A stretch of DNA of 64,000 nt from Chloroflexota bacterium (GCA_902810745.1 CADDYW010000006.1:43933-107932), one strand, 5' to 3'; positions 17,776 through 27,607 are shown, counted from the stretch's first letter. Notes: generated from the sequence alone by a model not told the origin. Translations and numbers: made by a program.

Positions 17776-18465
17776 ATGTCCGATCCGAGCACCACCACCG
17801 GGGCCCCGAGCACCGTCCGCTGCACGACCGAGGTACCTGCGACCTGGCCGTACACCGAGCTGCTGCTGCCCCGAACTGGGCTGCTCGTCATCCTCTCCGG
17901 TCCCAGCGCGGTCGGGAAAGACGCGGTGCTTGCTCGCCTTGAGGAGTCTGGCTTTCCCTTCACGCGCATCGTTACTGCGACCTGCCGGGCGATTCGGCCG
18001 GGCGAGATTCCCGGGAAGAGCTACTACTTTCTCACCCCGGAGGAGTTTGCGCGCTGGCGAGCGGAAGGGAAGCTGCTCGAATGGGCCGAGGTCTACGGGG
18101 TGCCGTACGGGACGCCGCTCGAGGACGTCCGGCGAGCACTCGCGGCCGGTCAGACCGTCCTGCTCAAGATCGATGTGCAGGGCGCGGCGCAGGTCAAGCA
18201 GAAGGCACCCGACGCTGTCTTCATCTACCTCGGGCCGGGCAGCTTTGAAGAGCTTGTCCAGCGGCTCGTCCGCCGCGGAACCGAAACCGAAGAGGCGTTC
18301 CAGCGTCGGCTTCAGCAGGCACGCGAGGAGCTCCGCCAGCTACCGATGTATGATTACCTGGTGATCAATCGGCAGGGCGAGCTCGAGTGCGCGGTCGAGC
18401 ACGTCAAGGCGATCATCACCGCCGAGCGCTTGAGAGTGCATCCTCGTCAGGTTCGCCTGGGCTGA
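17776..18465 (+). CDS. gmk: Guanylate kinase
   Basis: A 229-residue guanylate kinase, which phosphorylates GMP to GDP with ATP. The P-loop GPSAVGK is at residues 42-48. Other markers are TATCRAIRPGEIPGKSYYF (the GMP-binding loop, with the usual T-R/P-G-E pattern) and KIDVQGAAQVK. It has about 30 more residues before the P-loop than E. coli Gmk; no later ATG is suitably placed, so the extension may be real or the true start may be an unusual codon. priA starts 14 bp downstream, so the two are probably cotranscribed. Confidence 0.92.
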   Translation: MSDPSTTTGAPSTVRCTTEVPATWPYTELLLPRTGLLVILSGPSAVGKDAVLARLEESGFPFTRIVTATCRAIRPGEIPGKSYYFLTPEEFARWRAEGKLLEWAEVYGVPYGTPLEDVRRALAAGQTVLLKIDVQGAAQVKQKAPDAVFIYLGPGSFEELVQRLVRRGTETEEAFQRRLQQAREELRQLPMYDYLVINRQGELECAVEHVKAIITAERLRVHPRQVRLG

Positions 18466-18479
18466 ATGCAGGTCTTCCC

Positions 18480-21077
18480 ATGCCCTACGTCGAGGTCGCC
18501 GTCAATTCCCCCGGTGGCCGGTCGAGCACGTTCGTGTACTCCCACGACGAGAATGCCCCGATCGAGATTGGCTCGCTGGTCGTGGTGCCATTCGGCGGCG
18601 TCGAGGCCCAGGGTATCGTGCTCGATCACGTCGACCAGCCGCCCGACGTTCCAATTCGCGCGATCTCTCGGCTGCTCGATAGCAGCCCGCTCATCTCGAG
18701 AGCACAGATCATCCTGGCCCGATGGATGGCGGAGCACTACTGCTGTCCGCTGATCGATGCGCTCGCGCTCATGCTCCCGCCCGGGGTCGCCCAGCGCCCA
18801 CAGACGATCATCTCGCTTGTCCCCGACGTCGAGCCCCCCCGGGAGCTCTCCGAGGGGGAGTATCTGATTCTCGCGGCGTTGCGCCAGAAGCACCGTCTGG
18901 ATCTGAGCCACGTCCGCACGGTGCTCGCCAGTCGTCGTTTGGCTCGCCAGACCGACCGGATCCTGCGACGACTGGTGGGGCTCGGTCTCGTGCGCCGTGA
19001 GACGACGATTCGCTCGGCGACGACGCGCCCACGCGTCGAGTCGTTCGTTCGGCTGACCGAGGCTGCAGCTGATCTCGACGCGGCGCTCGCTTTGCTGAAG
19101 CGCGCCCCACGGCAGCGGCAGGTGCTCGGTCGTCTGGTCAACGCGGGCCCCGGTGCGGCGGTTGCGCTGACGACGTTGCGCGAGGAGGGAATTGGCGACC
19201 CGGCCACGGTCGCCGCGCTTGTCCGTCGTGGCCTAGTCGTGCTGGAGCAACGTGAGATGCGACGGGATCCGCTTGCTCACCAGAGCTTCCCCCTCGTCGT
19301 GCCGCCTCGTTTGACCCCCCATCAGGAGGCGGCGTGGACCGAGATTCACGCTGCCATTCAACGGTCAGGATATCAGCCATTTCTCCTGTTTGGGATTACC
19401 GGCAGTGGTAAGACCGAGATCTACCTGCGGACGATCGCCGCGCTTCTCGACCGGGGGAAGCGAGCAATCGTCCTTGTGCCAGAGATCTCGCTCACGCCGC
19501 AGACGATCCAGCGCTTCGCGGGCCGTTTTCCCGGACGTCTGGCTGTCCTTCACAGTCGCTTGACCGCGGGCGAGCGTTTTGACGAGTGGCGGAGGATCCG
19601 CTCGGGGAAGGCCGACGTGGTCATTGGCTCTCGATCGGCGATCTTCGCACCGATCCCCAACCTCGGCGGGATCATCGTCGACGAGGAGCACGAGTGGTCC
19701 TACAAGCAGGAGAAAACACCCCGCTACCACGCTCGCGACGTCGCGCTCAAGCTGGCCGAGATCGCGGGCCTCGTTGTTGTTCTTGGCTCCGCCACGCCTT
19801 CGCTCGAGACCTACTACCAGGCCCAGCGCGGGCAGCTTCGACTGCTCGTGATGCCGGAGCGCATCGCGGATCGTGGAAGAGATGTCGCGGCACGGGAGGA
19901 GAGCGGAAGCCGCGGTGAGGTGGTCAGCAGTTTCTCCCCCGGCCCTTCGCTGACGAGGCAGCAGGAGGAAGGTGCGGCGTTGGCAGATTCGGCCGGTGCC
20001 GCGTCATCTCTCTCGCCACGGCCCACCACCCGATCCCCGTCCCTCGTCGGATTGCCTCCGGTCGAGATCGTGGATCTACGTTCGGAGCTACGGTCGGGAA
20101 ATCGGACAATCTTCAGTCGGTCGCTCCACGCCGCGATTGAGCTTGCCCTCGCTCTGCGTGAGCAGGTCATCCTTTTCCTGAATCGCCGCGGCGACTCGAC
20201 GTTCGTTCTCTGTCGCGACTGTGGCTACGTGATGCGTTGTGCGCGCTGCGAGGCGCCGTTCGTCTACCACGCCGACCAGGAGGATCTCGTCTGTCACCTC
20301 TGCGATGCACGCGAACCTGCGCCACGAGGATGTCCGAACTGCTGGGGAAGTCGGATTCGCTACTTTGGTATTGGTACGCAGAAGCTGGAAGCCGAGGCCC
20401 GTCGCACCTTTCCCCAGGCGCGCGTACTGCGATGGGATCGCGACGCTGCCAGTGCTCGCGGTGCGCACGAGGAGATTCTGCGGAGATTCACGAACCACGA
20501 AGCCGACATTCTTGTCGGCACCCAGATGATCGCGAAGGGGCTCGACCTGCCGCGCGTGACCCTGGTAGGGGTCATCAGCGCGGATACAGCGCTTCATCTA
20601 CCAGACTTCCGTGCAGTCGAGCGTACGTTTCAGCTTCTTACTCAGGTTGCGGGGCGCGCCGGTCGCGGCCCACTCGGCGGAAAGGTCATCATTCAGACCT
20701 ACAGTCCGGAGCACTACTGCGTGCAGGCGGCGCGGAATCACGACTACCTCGCGTTTTTCGAGCGTGAGATCGAGTTTCGACGCCAGCAAGGGTATCCGCC
20801 GTTCGGAGAGCTCGCTCGCCTGCTCTACGTGGATTACGGCAAGGCTCGGGTCGAGCGCGAGGCCGAGCACCTGGCCGCGCAGATCCGTTATCTCATTCGA
20901 CGAGATGCCATCGACGGCGTCGAGGTTATCGGGCCGGCACCGGCGTTCCGACACAAGATTCGCGGGCGTTACCGCTGGCAGATCGTCCTGCGGGGACGTG
21001 ATCTGAGTAGCTTCATCACGCGGCTGACACTGCCGCCCCGCTGGATCGTCGACGTGGATCCCGTCAGCACGCTCTGA
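18480..21077 (+). CDS. priA: Primosomal protein N' (PriA helicase)
   Basis: An 865-residue PriA, the 3'-5' helicase that restarts collapsed replication forks. The N-terminal 3'BD domain begins MPYVEVAVNSPGGRSSTFVY. Walker A is GITGSGKT near residue 305, the DEEH box (VDEEHEWSYKQ) is near 400, and the two zinc sites appear as CRDCGYVMRCARC and CHLCDA...CPNC around 578-620. A Ser/Gly/Arg-rich stretch of about 60 residues (464-525) is inserted between MPERIADR and the LPPVEIVDLR strand, where most PriA proteins have only a few residues. The ATG at 18480 is chosen over an upstream frame because it gives a normal N-terminus. Confidence 0.93.
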   Translation: MPYVEVAVNSPGGRSSTFVYSHDENAPIEIGSLVVVPFGGVEAQGIVLDHVDQPPDVPIRAISRLLDSSPLISRAQIILARWMAEHYCCPLIDALALMLPPGVAQRPQTIISLVPDVEPPRELSEGEYLILAALRQKHRLDLSHVRTVLASRRLARQTDRILRRLVGLGLVRRETTIRSATTRPRVESFVRLTEAAADLDAALALLKRAPRQRQVLGRLVNAGPGAAVALTTLREEGIGDPATVAALVRRGLVVLEQREMRRDPLAHQSFPLVVPPRLTPHQEAAWTEIHAAIQRSGYQPFLLFGITGSGKTEIYLRTIAALLDRGKRAIVLVPEISLTPQTIQRFAGRFPGRLAVLHSRLTAGERFDEWRRIRSGKADVVIGSRSAIFAPIPNLGGIIVDEEHEWSYKQEKTPRYHARDVALKLAEIAGLVVVLGSATPSLETYYQAQRGQLRLLVMPERIADRGRDVAAREESGSRGEVVSSFSPGPSLTRQQEEGAALADSAGAASSLSPRPTTRSPSLVGLPPVEIVDLRSELRSGNRTIFSRSLHAAIELALALREQVILFLNRRGDSTFVLCRDCGYVMRCARCEAPFVYHADQEDLVCHLCDAREPAPRGCPNCWGSRIRYFGIGTQKLEAEARRTFPQARVLRWDRDAASARGAHEEILRRFTNHEADILVGTQMIAKGLDLPRVTLVGVISADTALHLPDFRAVERTFQLLTQVAGRAGRGPLGGKVIIQTYSPEHYCVQAARNHDYLAFFEREIEFRRQQGYPPFGELARLLYVDYGKARVEREAEHLAAQIRYLIRRDAIDGVEVIGPAPAFRHKIRGRYRWQIVLRGRDLSSFITRLTLPPRWIVDVDPVSTL

Positions 21078-21222
21078 TGGCTGTAACCGCCTCAATCGCC
21101 TGATCAACTACTGGAGCGTCATGCTCGTGGGGCTGATCGTCTATGCTGTCACCGGTCCGTGCTGAGCCTGGTCCGGCGTGCCCCACGGCGGATGTGGAAC
21201 CTGGCGGAAGATCAGGCGGCGG

Positions 21223-22149
21223 TCATTCTGTCGTCGCCTCTAGCACGACTGGATCACCGGGGCGGACGATGCCGGACTGGAGTACCGACGCGTAGACACC
21301 CAGGCAGGCCCACCGGCCGAGGCGGCCGAACTCGACGCGGTTATGGGTAGCCAGGGTGCGCAGGATGCCCAGATCCGTCGGAAGGTTGCCCTGCGGCAGC
21401 GTGGTCATCACACAGCGCGGCACCCGCAGCGTGATCTCCAGGAGTGCCCCGGTCCCGATGCGCAGGCGGCGTCCGATCCAGGCGTTCTCGACGAAGCCGC
21501 CCTCGTTCGACGGCGTCCGAATCACGAGGTTGGGGCGAAAACGGGCAATGGCAAACAGGCCCGTGGGGTAGTGTCGAGCCGCGTGGTCGAGCGACGCCGT
21601 CGTCAGCAGATGGAGCGGAGCAATGTCAAAGAATGTCCCGGGTGGAGCCGCGAGGGCTAGCTTGAATCGGCTCACCGTCTCGGATGGATGGTCCGTGGCC
21701 ACGCGGGTGCGCGCGATGATCTCCGGCGGCGCTACTCCATCGACATCGGGCCAGACGTCTTCGTAGGTCGCCCCGGGTTGGGGTCGGGCCACTAGACGTA
21801 CCGGTCGGCCCAACGCGCCGGACAGGCACGCGTCGACATTCGCCTCGTCGCTGCGCGCGGTCGTCCCGTCGGGCAGTGCGATCAGCACGGGAGGTGGAGG
21901 CGCGGCCAGATCATCTGACGGCTGGTCAATAAAGGTCGCACGGTATTCGAGAAGGCTCCCCCACTTTCTCGGATGCTTGGCGCTGGCGACCATGCCGTCG
22001 GTGGCGTCTACGAGCGCGTAGGCGCGATCGCCATTCAATCCACGCGTGTCCAGTCGGCCGCCATTCGCGAGCGCTTCCCCGGCCATCGACTTGACTGGGT
22101 AGCGAAAGACGGACTCGAGCGTGCCAATCAGCGTCTCGCGTGCGTTCAT
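21223..22149 (-). CDS. MOSC-domain protein
   Basis: A 308-residue protein with an N-terminal beta-barrel (MOSC_N, YPVKSMAGE near residue 17) and a C-terminal MOSC domain. The invariant cysteine of the MOSC fold appears in RVPRCVMTT. Relatives are YcbX, mARC and the C-terminal part of Moco sulfurase; they handle molybdenum cofactor or reduce N-hydroxylated compounds. No molybdenum-cofactor genes lie nearby. It overlaps the FAD-oxidase gene by 4 bp (ATGA), so the two are one operon; electron transfer between the two proteins is possible but unproven. Confidence 0.85.
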   Translation of the reverse strand: MNARETLIGTLESVFRYPVKSMAGEALANGGRLDTRGLNGDRAYALVDATDGMVASAKHPRKWGSLLEYRATFIDQPSDDLAAPPPPVLIALPDGTTARSDEANVDACLSGALGRPVRLVARPQPGATYEDVWPDVDGVAPPEIIARTRVATDHPSETVSRFKLALAAPPGTFFDIAPLHLLTTASLDHAARHYPTGLFAIARFRPNLVIRTPSNEGGFVENAWIGRRLRIGTGALLEITLRVPRCVMTTLPQGNLPTDLGILRTLATHNRVEFGRLGRWACLGVYASVLQSGIVRPGDPVVLEATTE

Positions 22150-23537
22150 GGCCGGACGTTCTGGTTCAGACGGAACAGGTTAGTGGGATCGAAGTCGCGC
22201 TTGAGCTCGACGAGCCGTCGATAACGCTGATCGCCGTACGTTCCGCGGAGGTCGCCTTCTCCGCTGACTTCAGATAGGAAGTTAACGTAGCCGCGACCCG
22301 TGCCGAGCCGGTCGAGCTCGGCGGCGAAGGCCCGTGCCCACGTTCGGTTGGCCTCGTCGCCGGACGGTTCGCTCCAGATGGCCAGGACGTTGTACGTGAA
22401 GGCTGCTGCGCGGTCGGCAAATGCCGTGTCGCTGTCCCCCACTCGTGCGACCGCGCCGCCCATGTGGTGGAGATCGAGCTCACTGCGGGGTGAGGGCCGC
22501 CGGGCCATGAAGTCCTGAATCACGTCGACGATCGCATCGGAGCAGGCCGGGAGGAAGCCTCCCTTGAAGTAGTACCGATCTCCGGCCGGCAGATCAGCGT
22601 CGAACATCGCCTGGAAATCGGGATAGGGCATCGGCTCGAACAGATCGACCGCCGGGGCCAGCGCTCGCAGCGGAGCGAGGACCGTGTTGGCGTCATCGAC
22701 CTGACCACAGTAGCAGCCGACGATCGCCACTGCTAACTGTCCCCGGAGCTCAGACGGGACGAACTCTTCGCGCGGCGCTGTGAGGAAGACGAGCATGGTG
22801 GTGAACTCGTCGGGCAGGCTCGCCGCGTAGTCGCGGTAGAAGTGGGACACCTCGCGACTTCGGTCGAGGGAAAAGATTGCCAGACCGGCGACGACCGTAC
22901 TCACCGGATGAACGCGAAACTCGAACTCGGTCACGACCCCGAAGTTACCGCCGCCACCCCGGAGGCCCCAGAACAGATCCGGGTGCTCGGTCACGCTCGC
23001 GTGCAGAACATCGCCCGAGGCGGTCACGACCTCGGCGCGCAGGAGGTTATCGCAGGCCAGGCCATACCGGCGTGTGAGCCAGCCGATACCGCCGCCGAGC
23101 GTCAGTCCGGCGATGCCCGTGGTTGAGATCAGACCGCCCGTGCTGGCCAGTCCGTGGGCGTGGGTGGCGGCGTCGTAATCGCGCCAGCGGCATCCGCCCT
23201 GGGCACGCGCCACGCGCGCCTCCGGATTCACCCGAACAGCCCGCATGGGCGACAGATCGAGCACGATTCCCCCGTCGCACGTCGAAAAACCGGGTAGACT
23301 ATGGCCACCCCCTCGCACGGCCAGCGGAAGGCCACGGTCACGGGTGAACCCGACGACCTCCGCGACGTCGGCTGCCGACTGACAGCGGGCAATCGCCACG
23401 GGGCGACGGTCGATGCAGCCGTTCCACACCGTACGAGCCCTCTCGAAGTCTGGATGCGATGGTGCAAGCACCTCCCCGGCGACACGTCCGCTCAACGCCG
23501 TCGCCAGTGCTTCAGATTCACCAGCCGTGAGTGCCAT
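22146..23537 (-). CDS. FAD-linked oxidase, berberine-bridge-enzyme type
   Basis: A 463-residue flavoprotein with the PCMH FAD fold. RGGGHSLPGF places His79 as the usual covalent FAD attachment residue; the second attachment cysteine of bicovalent members is not evident, since the later loop reads LTLGGGIGWL. The C-terminus contains the BBE motif RYRRLVELKRDFDPTNLFRLNQN, with its two conserved asparagines. The family oxidises alcohols, sugars or alkaloids with oxygen. It is cotranscribed with the downstream MOSC gene. No signal peptide is seen. Confidence 0.9.
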   Translation of the reverse strand: MALTAGESEALATALSGRVAGEVLAPSHPDFERARTVWNGCIDRRPVAIARCQSAADVAEVVGFTRDRGLPLAVRGGGHSLPGFSTCDGGIVLDLSPMRAVRVNPEARVARAQGGCRWRDYDAATHAHGLASTGGLISTTGIAGLTLGGGIGWLTRRYGLACDNLLRAEVVTASGDVLHASVTEHPDLFWGLRGGGGNFGVVTEFEFRVHPVSTVVAGLAIFSLDRSREVSHFYRDYAASLPDEFTTMLVFLTAPREEFVPSELRGQLAVAIVGCYCGQVDDANTVLAPLRALAPAVDLFEPMPYPDFQAMFDADLPAGDRYYFKGGFLPACSDAIVDVIQDFMARRPSPRSELDLHHMGGAVARVGDSDTAFADRAAAFTYNVLAIWSEPSGDEANRTWARAFAAELDRLGTGRGYVNFLSEVSGEGDLRGTYGDQRYRRLVELKRDFDPTNLFRLNQNVRP

Positions 23538-23638
23538 CCTTCCCGCTCCTCAGCACATGACGTTTGCGCTATCATGGCCCTTGGCTCGCGGGCTGGCTGT
23601 GTCGCGCATCACAGGACTGATGTCTTTGAGGTGACAGC

Positions 23639-24397
23639 GTGGATCTCATCTCCCTGCTCCTCAGCACCTACCTCTTTGCAGATCTGCATCCCGAGGAGAT
23701 CGTACCCCTCGCCGCTCGCGCCCGGCGCCACTTTTACCAGCGCGGGGAATACGTTTTCCGAGTCGGCGATCCTGCCACGGCGCTTTACGTCACGGCTTCT
23801 GGGCAGCTCAAGGAGTCGGTCGTATCGGTCAGCGGTGAGGAGATCATCTTTGAGATCTTTACCACGGGCGCGGTATTCGGCGAGCCTGGACTATTCGCGC
23901 GGGAGAAGGACCGCGTCGTCGACGTCGCGGCGATGCAGCCTTCGGTAGTCGTCGCGATCCCTCGCGAGCCCCTCGTCGATTTTCTGCTCTGCCACTCGGC
24001 GACGATGCTGCGCCTGCTCGAAGGACTCACCGCTCAGGTACGCACGTCGGTCGAGGAGCTGAGTAGCGTCGCGTTTCGAAAGATCCAAGAGCGACTGGTC
24101 CTCAAGCTGCTCGAGCTGGCGGAAACTCACGGAAAGCCGTCGGGGTCGGTCACGACGGTCTCGCTCCAGCTCCCCCAGAGGACGCTCGCGGCGATGATTG
24201 GAGCCAGTCGCGAAAACGTGAATCGGGCGCTGGCGGTGCTTGTCGACACCGGTGATGTTCAGATTTGGAATACTGGCCAGGTGGTCCTTGATACTTCACG
24301 ATTGCGTCGCCGCGTCGGAGAGCAGCGACCGCTCCTTCACCGACGGAATGGTCGTGACCTGGGCCGGTATCGGATTGGGAAAGCGGCAGAGGTATGA
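23639..24397 (+). CDS. Crp/Fnr family transcriptional regulator
   Basis: A 252-residue regulator. The cyclic-nucleotide-binding-like beta-roll occupies residues about 10-120, and the Crp-type winged helix-turn-helix about 145-225 with LPQRTLAAMIGASRENVNRAL. No Fnr-type cysteine cluster is seen. The phosphate-binding cassette is not the canonical RxS type, so cAMP binding cannot be assumed, although a cyclase-like protein is encoded at 50095. The GTG start has little ribosome-binding site (GAGGTGAC 5 nt upstream). Possible targets are unknown; it stands alone. Confidence 0.88.
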   Translation: MDLISLLLSTYLFADLHPEEIVPLAARARRHFYQRGEYVFRVGDPATALYVTASGQLKESVVSVSGEEIIFEIFTTGAVFGEPGLFAREKDRVVDVAAMQPSVVVAIPREPLVDFLLCHSATMLRLLEGLTAQVRTSVEELSSVAFRKIQERLVLKLLELAETHGKPSGSVTTVSLQLPQRTLAAMIGASRENVNRALAVLVDTGDVQIWNTGQVVLDTSRLRRRVGEQRPLLHRRNGRDLGRYRIGKAAEV

Positions 24398-24536
24398 TGC
24401 CGATTGACGTTTGTCGCCCGCGCGAGGTTTCCAATCAGCGATTGTGCCGACGATTGTCGCTATCTGCCGCGTGCCCCTGCCTTCGCTCGAGGGGCGTTCC
24501 GGATCCGACGTATCTCGAGCATCGCTGCACTGCGCT

Positions 24537-25631
24537 TCAGGATCCCGTCAATTCCTCCGATCGTTTCGCGGCTGGCACGATCTCGGTCTCTTTCGGCGAG
24601 AGCACTGGCAGCCAGGCATCAAGCATCACCTTGATCGAGGCAGCCACGGGCACCGCGAGGAGCGTGCCGAGGACGCCGAGCAGCGCGCCTCCAGCCAGGA
24701 CCGCGAAGATCACGAGAATCGGGTGAAGCTCCACCGCTCGCCCGACGACAACCGGCATCACGATCTGATCCTCGACCTGCCGGATGACCGTGTAGAACAC
24801 GATGATTCCGACCGCGAGGCCCGGCCCACCCTGCAGAAGAGCTAGCGCGGCAGCGATCGAACCCGCGAGGACCGGTCCGAGGAAGGGAATGATCTCCAGG
24901 AATCCCGTCGCGACCGCGAGTGGTAGCGCGTAGCGGAGGTGGAAGAGAAACTCCAGTCCCAGGAACGACGCCGTGGAGACAATTCCGATCAAGATCAGCT
25001 CGCCGAGAAGATAGCGTCCGAGGGTACGATGGATCTCCTCGCTCACCGCCGCCACCTCGATCTGACGGTCGGCCGGAATCAGCCGGATGAAGAAATGTCC
25101 GACCCGCTCCGAGTCCAGGAGCAGGTAGATCGAGACGATCAGCGCCAAGAAAGCGCTGAGTACGAACTCAGCGAATGCCGAGGCGACGTGGATCGCGGTC
25201 GTTGGCGTTCCCAGGGATTCGCGCACCGATCCGATCAGGTCGAAGGCGATCTGGCGCGGCGTCGTGACGGTGCCAAACAGATCGAATGGTCCGGGCCCGA
25301 ATGCCTGCTCGATCAGCATTCCCAGGATCACGGGTGAGCGCACGATCAATTGTCGCGTCTCGACGACGAATCGCGGGCCAAAGAAGATCAGTGCAACGAC
25401 GAGGGGGCCGATCAGCACCAGATACAGCAGCAGTACTGCGATCGCACGGGGTAGTCTCCAGCGACGCTGCACGTGCGTGACGAGCGGGCTGAGTACGTAT
25501 GCAGCAGCGATTCCGATCAGGAACGGCGGAAGAATCGATCGAACCAGGTACAGAAGCAGCAGCGAGGCACCCAGGACGAGCCACCACATACGTGGAGACG
25601 GCACCAAAGGCCGTGATGGCTTTTCCCCCAT
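24537..25631 (-). CDS. AI-2E family transporter (permease)
   Basis: A 364-residue membrane protein with about 8 hydrophobic segments and the family hallmarks IIPFLGPVLAG and QVEDQIVMPVVVGRAVELHP. Members (YdiK, PerM, TqsA) are transporters or ion antiporters of diverse substrate; the AI-2 name does not imply quorum-signal export. The ATG at 25631 follows AGGAGGATCG and gives the normal length, although an open frame continues upstream across the divergent rfbD gene. It is divergent from rfbD with 45 bp between. Confidence 0.9.
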   Translation of the reverse strand: MGEKPSRPLVPSPRMWWLVLGASLLLLYLVRSILPPFLIGIAAAYVLSPLVTHVQRRWRLPRAIAVLLLYLVLIGPLVVALIFFGPRFVVETRQLIVRSPVILGMLIEQAFGPGPFDLFGTVTTPRQIAFDLIGSVRESLGTPTTAIHVASAFAEFVLSAFLALIVSIYLLLDSERVGHFFIRLIPADRQIEVAAVSEEIHRTLGRYLLGELILIGIVSTASFLGLEFLFHLRYALPLAVATGFLEIIPFLGPVLAGSIAAALALLQGGPGLAVGIIVFYTVIRQVEDQIVMPVVVGRAVELHPILVIFAVLAGGALLGVLGTLLAVPVAASIKVMLDAWLPVLSPKETEIVPAAKRSEELTGS

Positions 25632-25676
25632 CGATCCTCCTGGTACAATACGCGAGCGACTTCCGAGGCCACGACA

Positions 25677-26525
25677 ATGCGGATCTTCGTGACAGGCGCG
25701 ACCGGGCAGCTTGGAAGCGAGATGCCCCGCGCCTTTGCTGGCCACGAAATTATACCAGGGATGCGCCCGGATTTTGACCTGACGGCCGAGCATTCGGTGC
25801 GCGGGGCGGTCGAGGCTGCCCAGCCAGATCTGGTCATTCACTCCGGCGCCTACACCGACGTCGATGGCTGCGAGCACGATCCGGAGCGCGCCTATCGGAC
25901 CAACGCACTGGGCACGCGCTACGTCGCCCTGGCAGCCCACGCAGCCGGCATTCCCCTCGTGGTGCTGAGCACGGATTACGTCTTCGATGGCACCAAGGGC
26001 GCGCCGTACCTCGAGTGGGATGATCCGCGGCCACTCAGCGTCTATGGTCGATCGAAGCTGGCGGGAGAGCGAGAGGCATTGACCCTGCACGATCGCTGCT
26101 ACGTCGTCCGCACGTCGTGGGTCTACAGCCCTCGGCGGCGCAATTTCGTCACGACTATGCTACGCCTGGCCAGCGAGCGCCCGAAGCTGACGGTCGTGGA
26201 CGACGAGCTCAGCGCCCCGACGCTCGCCGCGGACCTGGCCGACGCGATTCGCCGGCTCGTCGAGCGGCGAGTGTACGGTATCTACCATCTCTCGAATGCC
26301 GGTTCGTGCTCACGCTACGAGCTAGCCTGCCGAACGCTGGCGCTGGCCGGGCTCGACGCCGAGGTCGTGCCGGTGAGCAGTGAGGAGTACCGCCAGCACA
26401 ATCCGCTGCCGGCCCGACGACCCGCGAACTCGACCCTCCAGAACCTGGCCGGCGCGGCACTTGGGATCGAGCTCCCGCCGTGGGAGAGCGCGCTCCGACG
26501 ATTCCTGGAGTCGTATCGCCCGTGA
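25677..26525 (+). CDS. rfbD: dTDP-4-dehydrorhamnose reductase
   Basis: A 282-residue RmlD enzyme, which reduces dTDP-4-keto-L-rhamnose to dTDP-L-rhamnose with NAD(P)H. The cofactor motif GATGQLG is at the N-terminus, the strand STDYVFDG follows, and the catalytic YxxxK is YGRSK. The C-terminal RRPANSTL motif is diagnostic of RmlD. A TACAAT -10 element is at 25644-25649. The stop overlaps the next glycosyltransferase start (GTGA), so rhamnose supply and transfer are probably coupled. The other rml genes (A, B, C) are not in the window. Confidence 0.92.
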   Translation: MRIFVTGATGQLGSEMPRAFAGHEIIPGMRPDFDLTAEHSVRGAVEAAQPDLVIHSGAYTDVDGCEHDPERAYRTNALGTRYVALAAHAAGIPLVVLSTDYVFDGTKGAPYLEWDDPRPLSVYGRSKLAGEREALTLHDRCYVVRTSWVYSPRRRNFVTTMLRLASERPKLTVVDDELSAPTLAADLADAIRRLVERRVYGIYHLSNAGSCSRYELACRTLALAGLDAEVVPVSSEEYRQHNPLPARRPANSTLQNLAGAALGIELPPWESALRRFLESYRP

Positions 26526-27460
26526 CGACGGTAAGCGTCGTCGTGCCCAATCTCAATGGGGTGCACTACCTGCCAACCTGCCTGGACGCACTGCGGCGGC
26601 AGACATATCCTCCACTCGAGGTTGTCGTCGTCGACAATGGCTCGACCGATGGCTCCCTGGCCCTTCTCGCGTCTGACTACCCGGAGGTACGCGTGGTGTC
26701 TCACTCGACCAACCACGGGGTGGCGCGGGCGTTCAACGACGGGATTCGCGTCTCGGGTGGCTCGATCGTGGTCCTCCTGAACAACGACACCGAGGCCGAG
26801 CCGACCTGGCTGGAAGAGCTGATCCGTCCGCTGGATGCAGATCCGGGTCTGGCCATGACAACGTCGAAGGTGCTGCTCTTCGATCGACGCTCGATCCTGC
26901 ACTCGGCTGGAGATTTCTACGGTCGTGACGGGATGCCGGGGAATCGCGGAGTTTGGCAGGAGGACCGGGGACAGTTCGACCACGACCTCGACCCCTTCGG
27001 AGCGTGCGGTGCGGCCGCGGCGTATCGTCGTGCGCTCTTCGACGAGATTGGCCTCTTCGACGAGATGCTCGGAAGCTATTGCGAGGATGTCGACCTGAGC
27101 TGGCGTGCGCGGCTGGCGGGTCACGGCTGTCGATTTGCTCCGCGAGCGCGCGTCTACCATCGGCTGAGCGCCACCGGCGGTGGCCCGATGTCCAGCTTCT
27201 TCGTTGGTCGTAACGTCATCTGGGTGTTGGCCAAGGATCTGCCCACCGCGCTGATTCGGAAGTACTGGCCGAAGATCCTGGCGCGGCAGGTCAGTATCGC
27301 ACTCGAGGCAGCGCGCCACTGGCTGGAGCCGGCCGCGCGTGCCCGGCTTCGTGGCCAGGTGGCCGGGCTTCGAGGCATCGGTGCGGTGCTCGCGCGGCGG
27401 GCCGAGGTTCAGCGACGGCGATGCGTCTCCATCGCCGCCCTCGACGCGTACTTGACGTAA
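26522..27460 (+). CDS. Glycosyltransferase family 2 (rhamnosyltransferase-like)
   Basis: A 312-residue GT2 enzyme with the GT-A fold. It begins TVSVVVPNLNG, with VVVDNGSTDGS binding the nucleotide and LLNNDTEAEP giving the metal-binding acidic motif; a later SYCEDVDLSWRARL segment supplies the catalytic base region typical of rhamnosyltransferases. The GTG start overlaps the rfbD stop codon. Given the coupling to rfbD, dTDP-rhamnose is a reasonable donor, but this is inference. Cytoplasmic, probably membrane-associated. Confidence 0.9.
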   Translation: MTTVSVVVPNLNGVHYLPTCLDALRRQTYPPLEVVVVDNGSTDGSLALLASDYPEVRVVSHSTNHGVARAFNDGIRVSGGSIVVLLNNDTEAEPTWLEELIRPLDADPGLAMTTSKVLLFDRRSILHSAGDFYGRDGMPGNRGVWQEDRGQFDHDLDPFGACGAAAAYRRALFDEIGLFDEMLGSYCEDVDLSWRARLAGHGCRFAPRARVYHRLSATGGGPMSSFFVGRNVIWVLAKDLPTALIRKYWPKILARQVSIALEAARHWLEPAARARLRGQVAGLRGIGAVLARRAEVQRRRCVSIAALDAYLT

Positions 27461-27607
27461 GTCTGCGAGTGATTGGCGAGGACGATAGGAGATCGGCGGC
27501 GGTCATCAGCAGGTATCGGTCCACAATGCCGACATCGGGTCTTCAGTGCCGATGGTGTTCCTGCTCGCCGACGATCCGTTAGCCAGTTAGCCAGGAGGAG
27601 GATCCCC

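Noticed and set aside
21078..21222. Short hydrophobic frame (NRLNRLINYW... VGLIVYAVTGPC) after priA
   Set aside because: No start codon with a ribosome-binding site and only 14 residues from the first ATG; chance frame is more likely.
24537..26090. Long minus-strand frame extending the permease gene upstream to 26090
   Set aside because: It crosses the intact divergent rfbD gene; ATG 25631 has AGGAGG just upstream and gives the normal family length.
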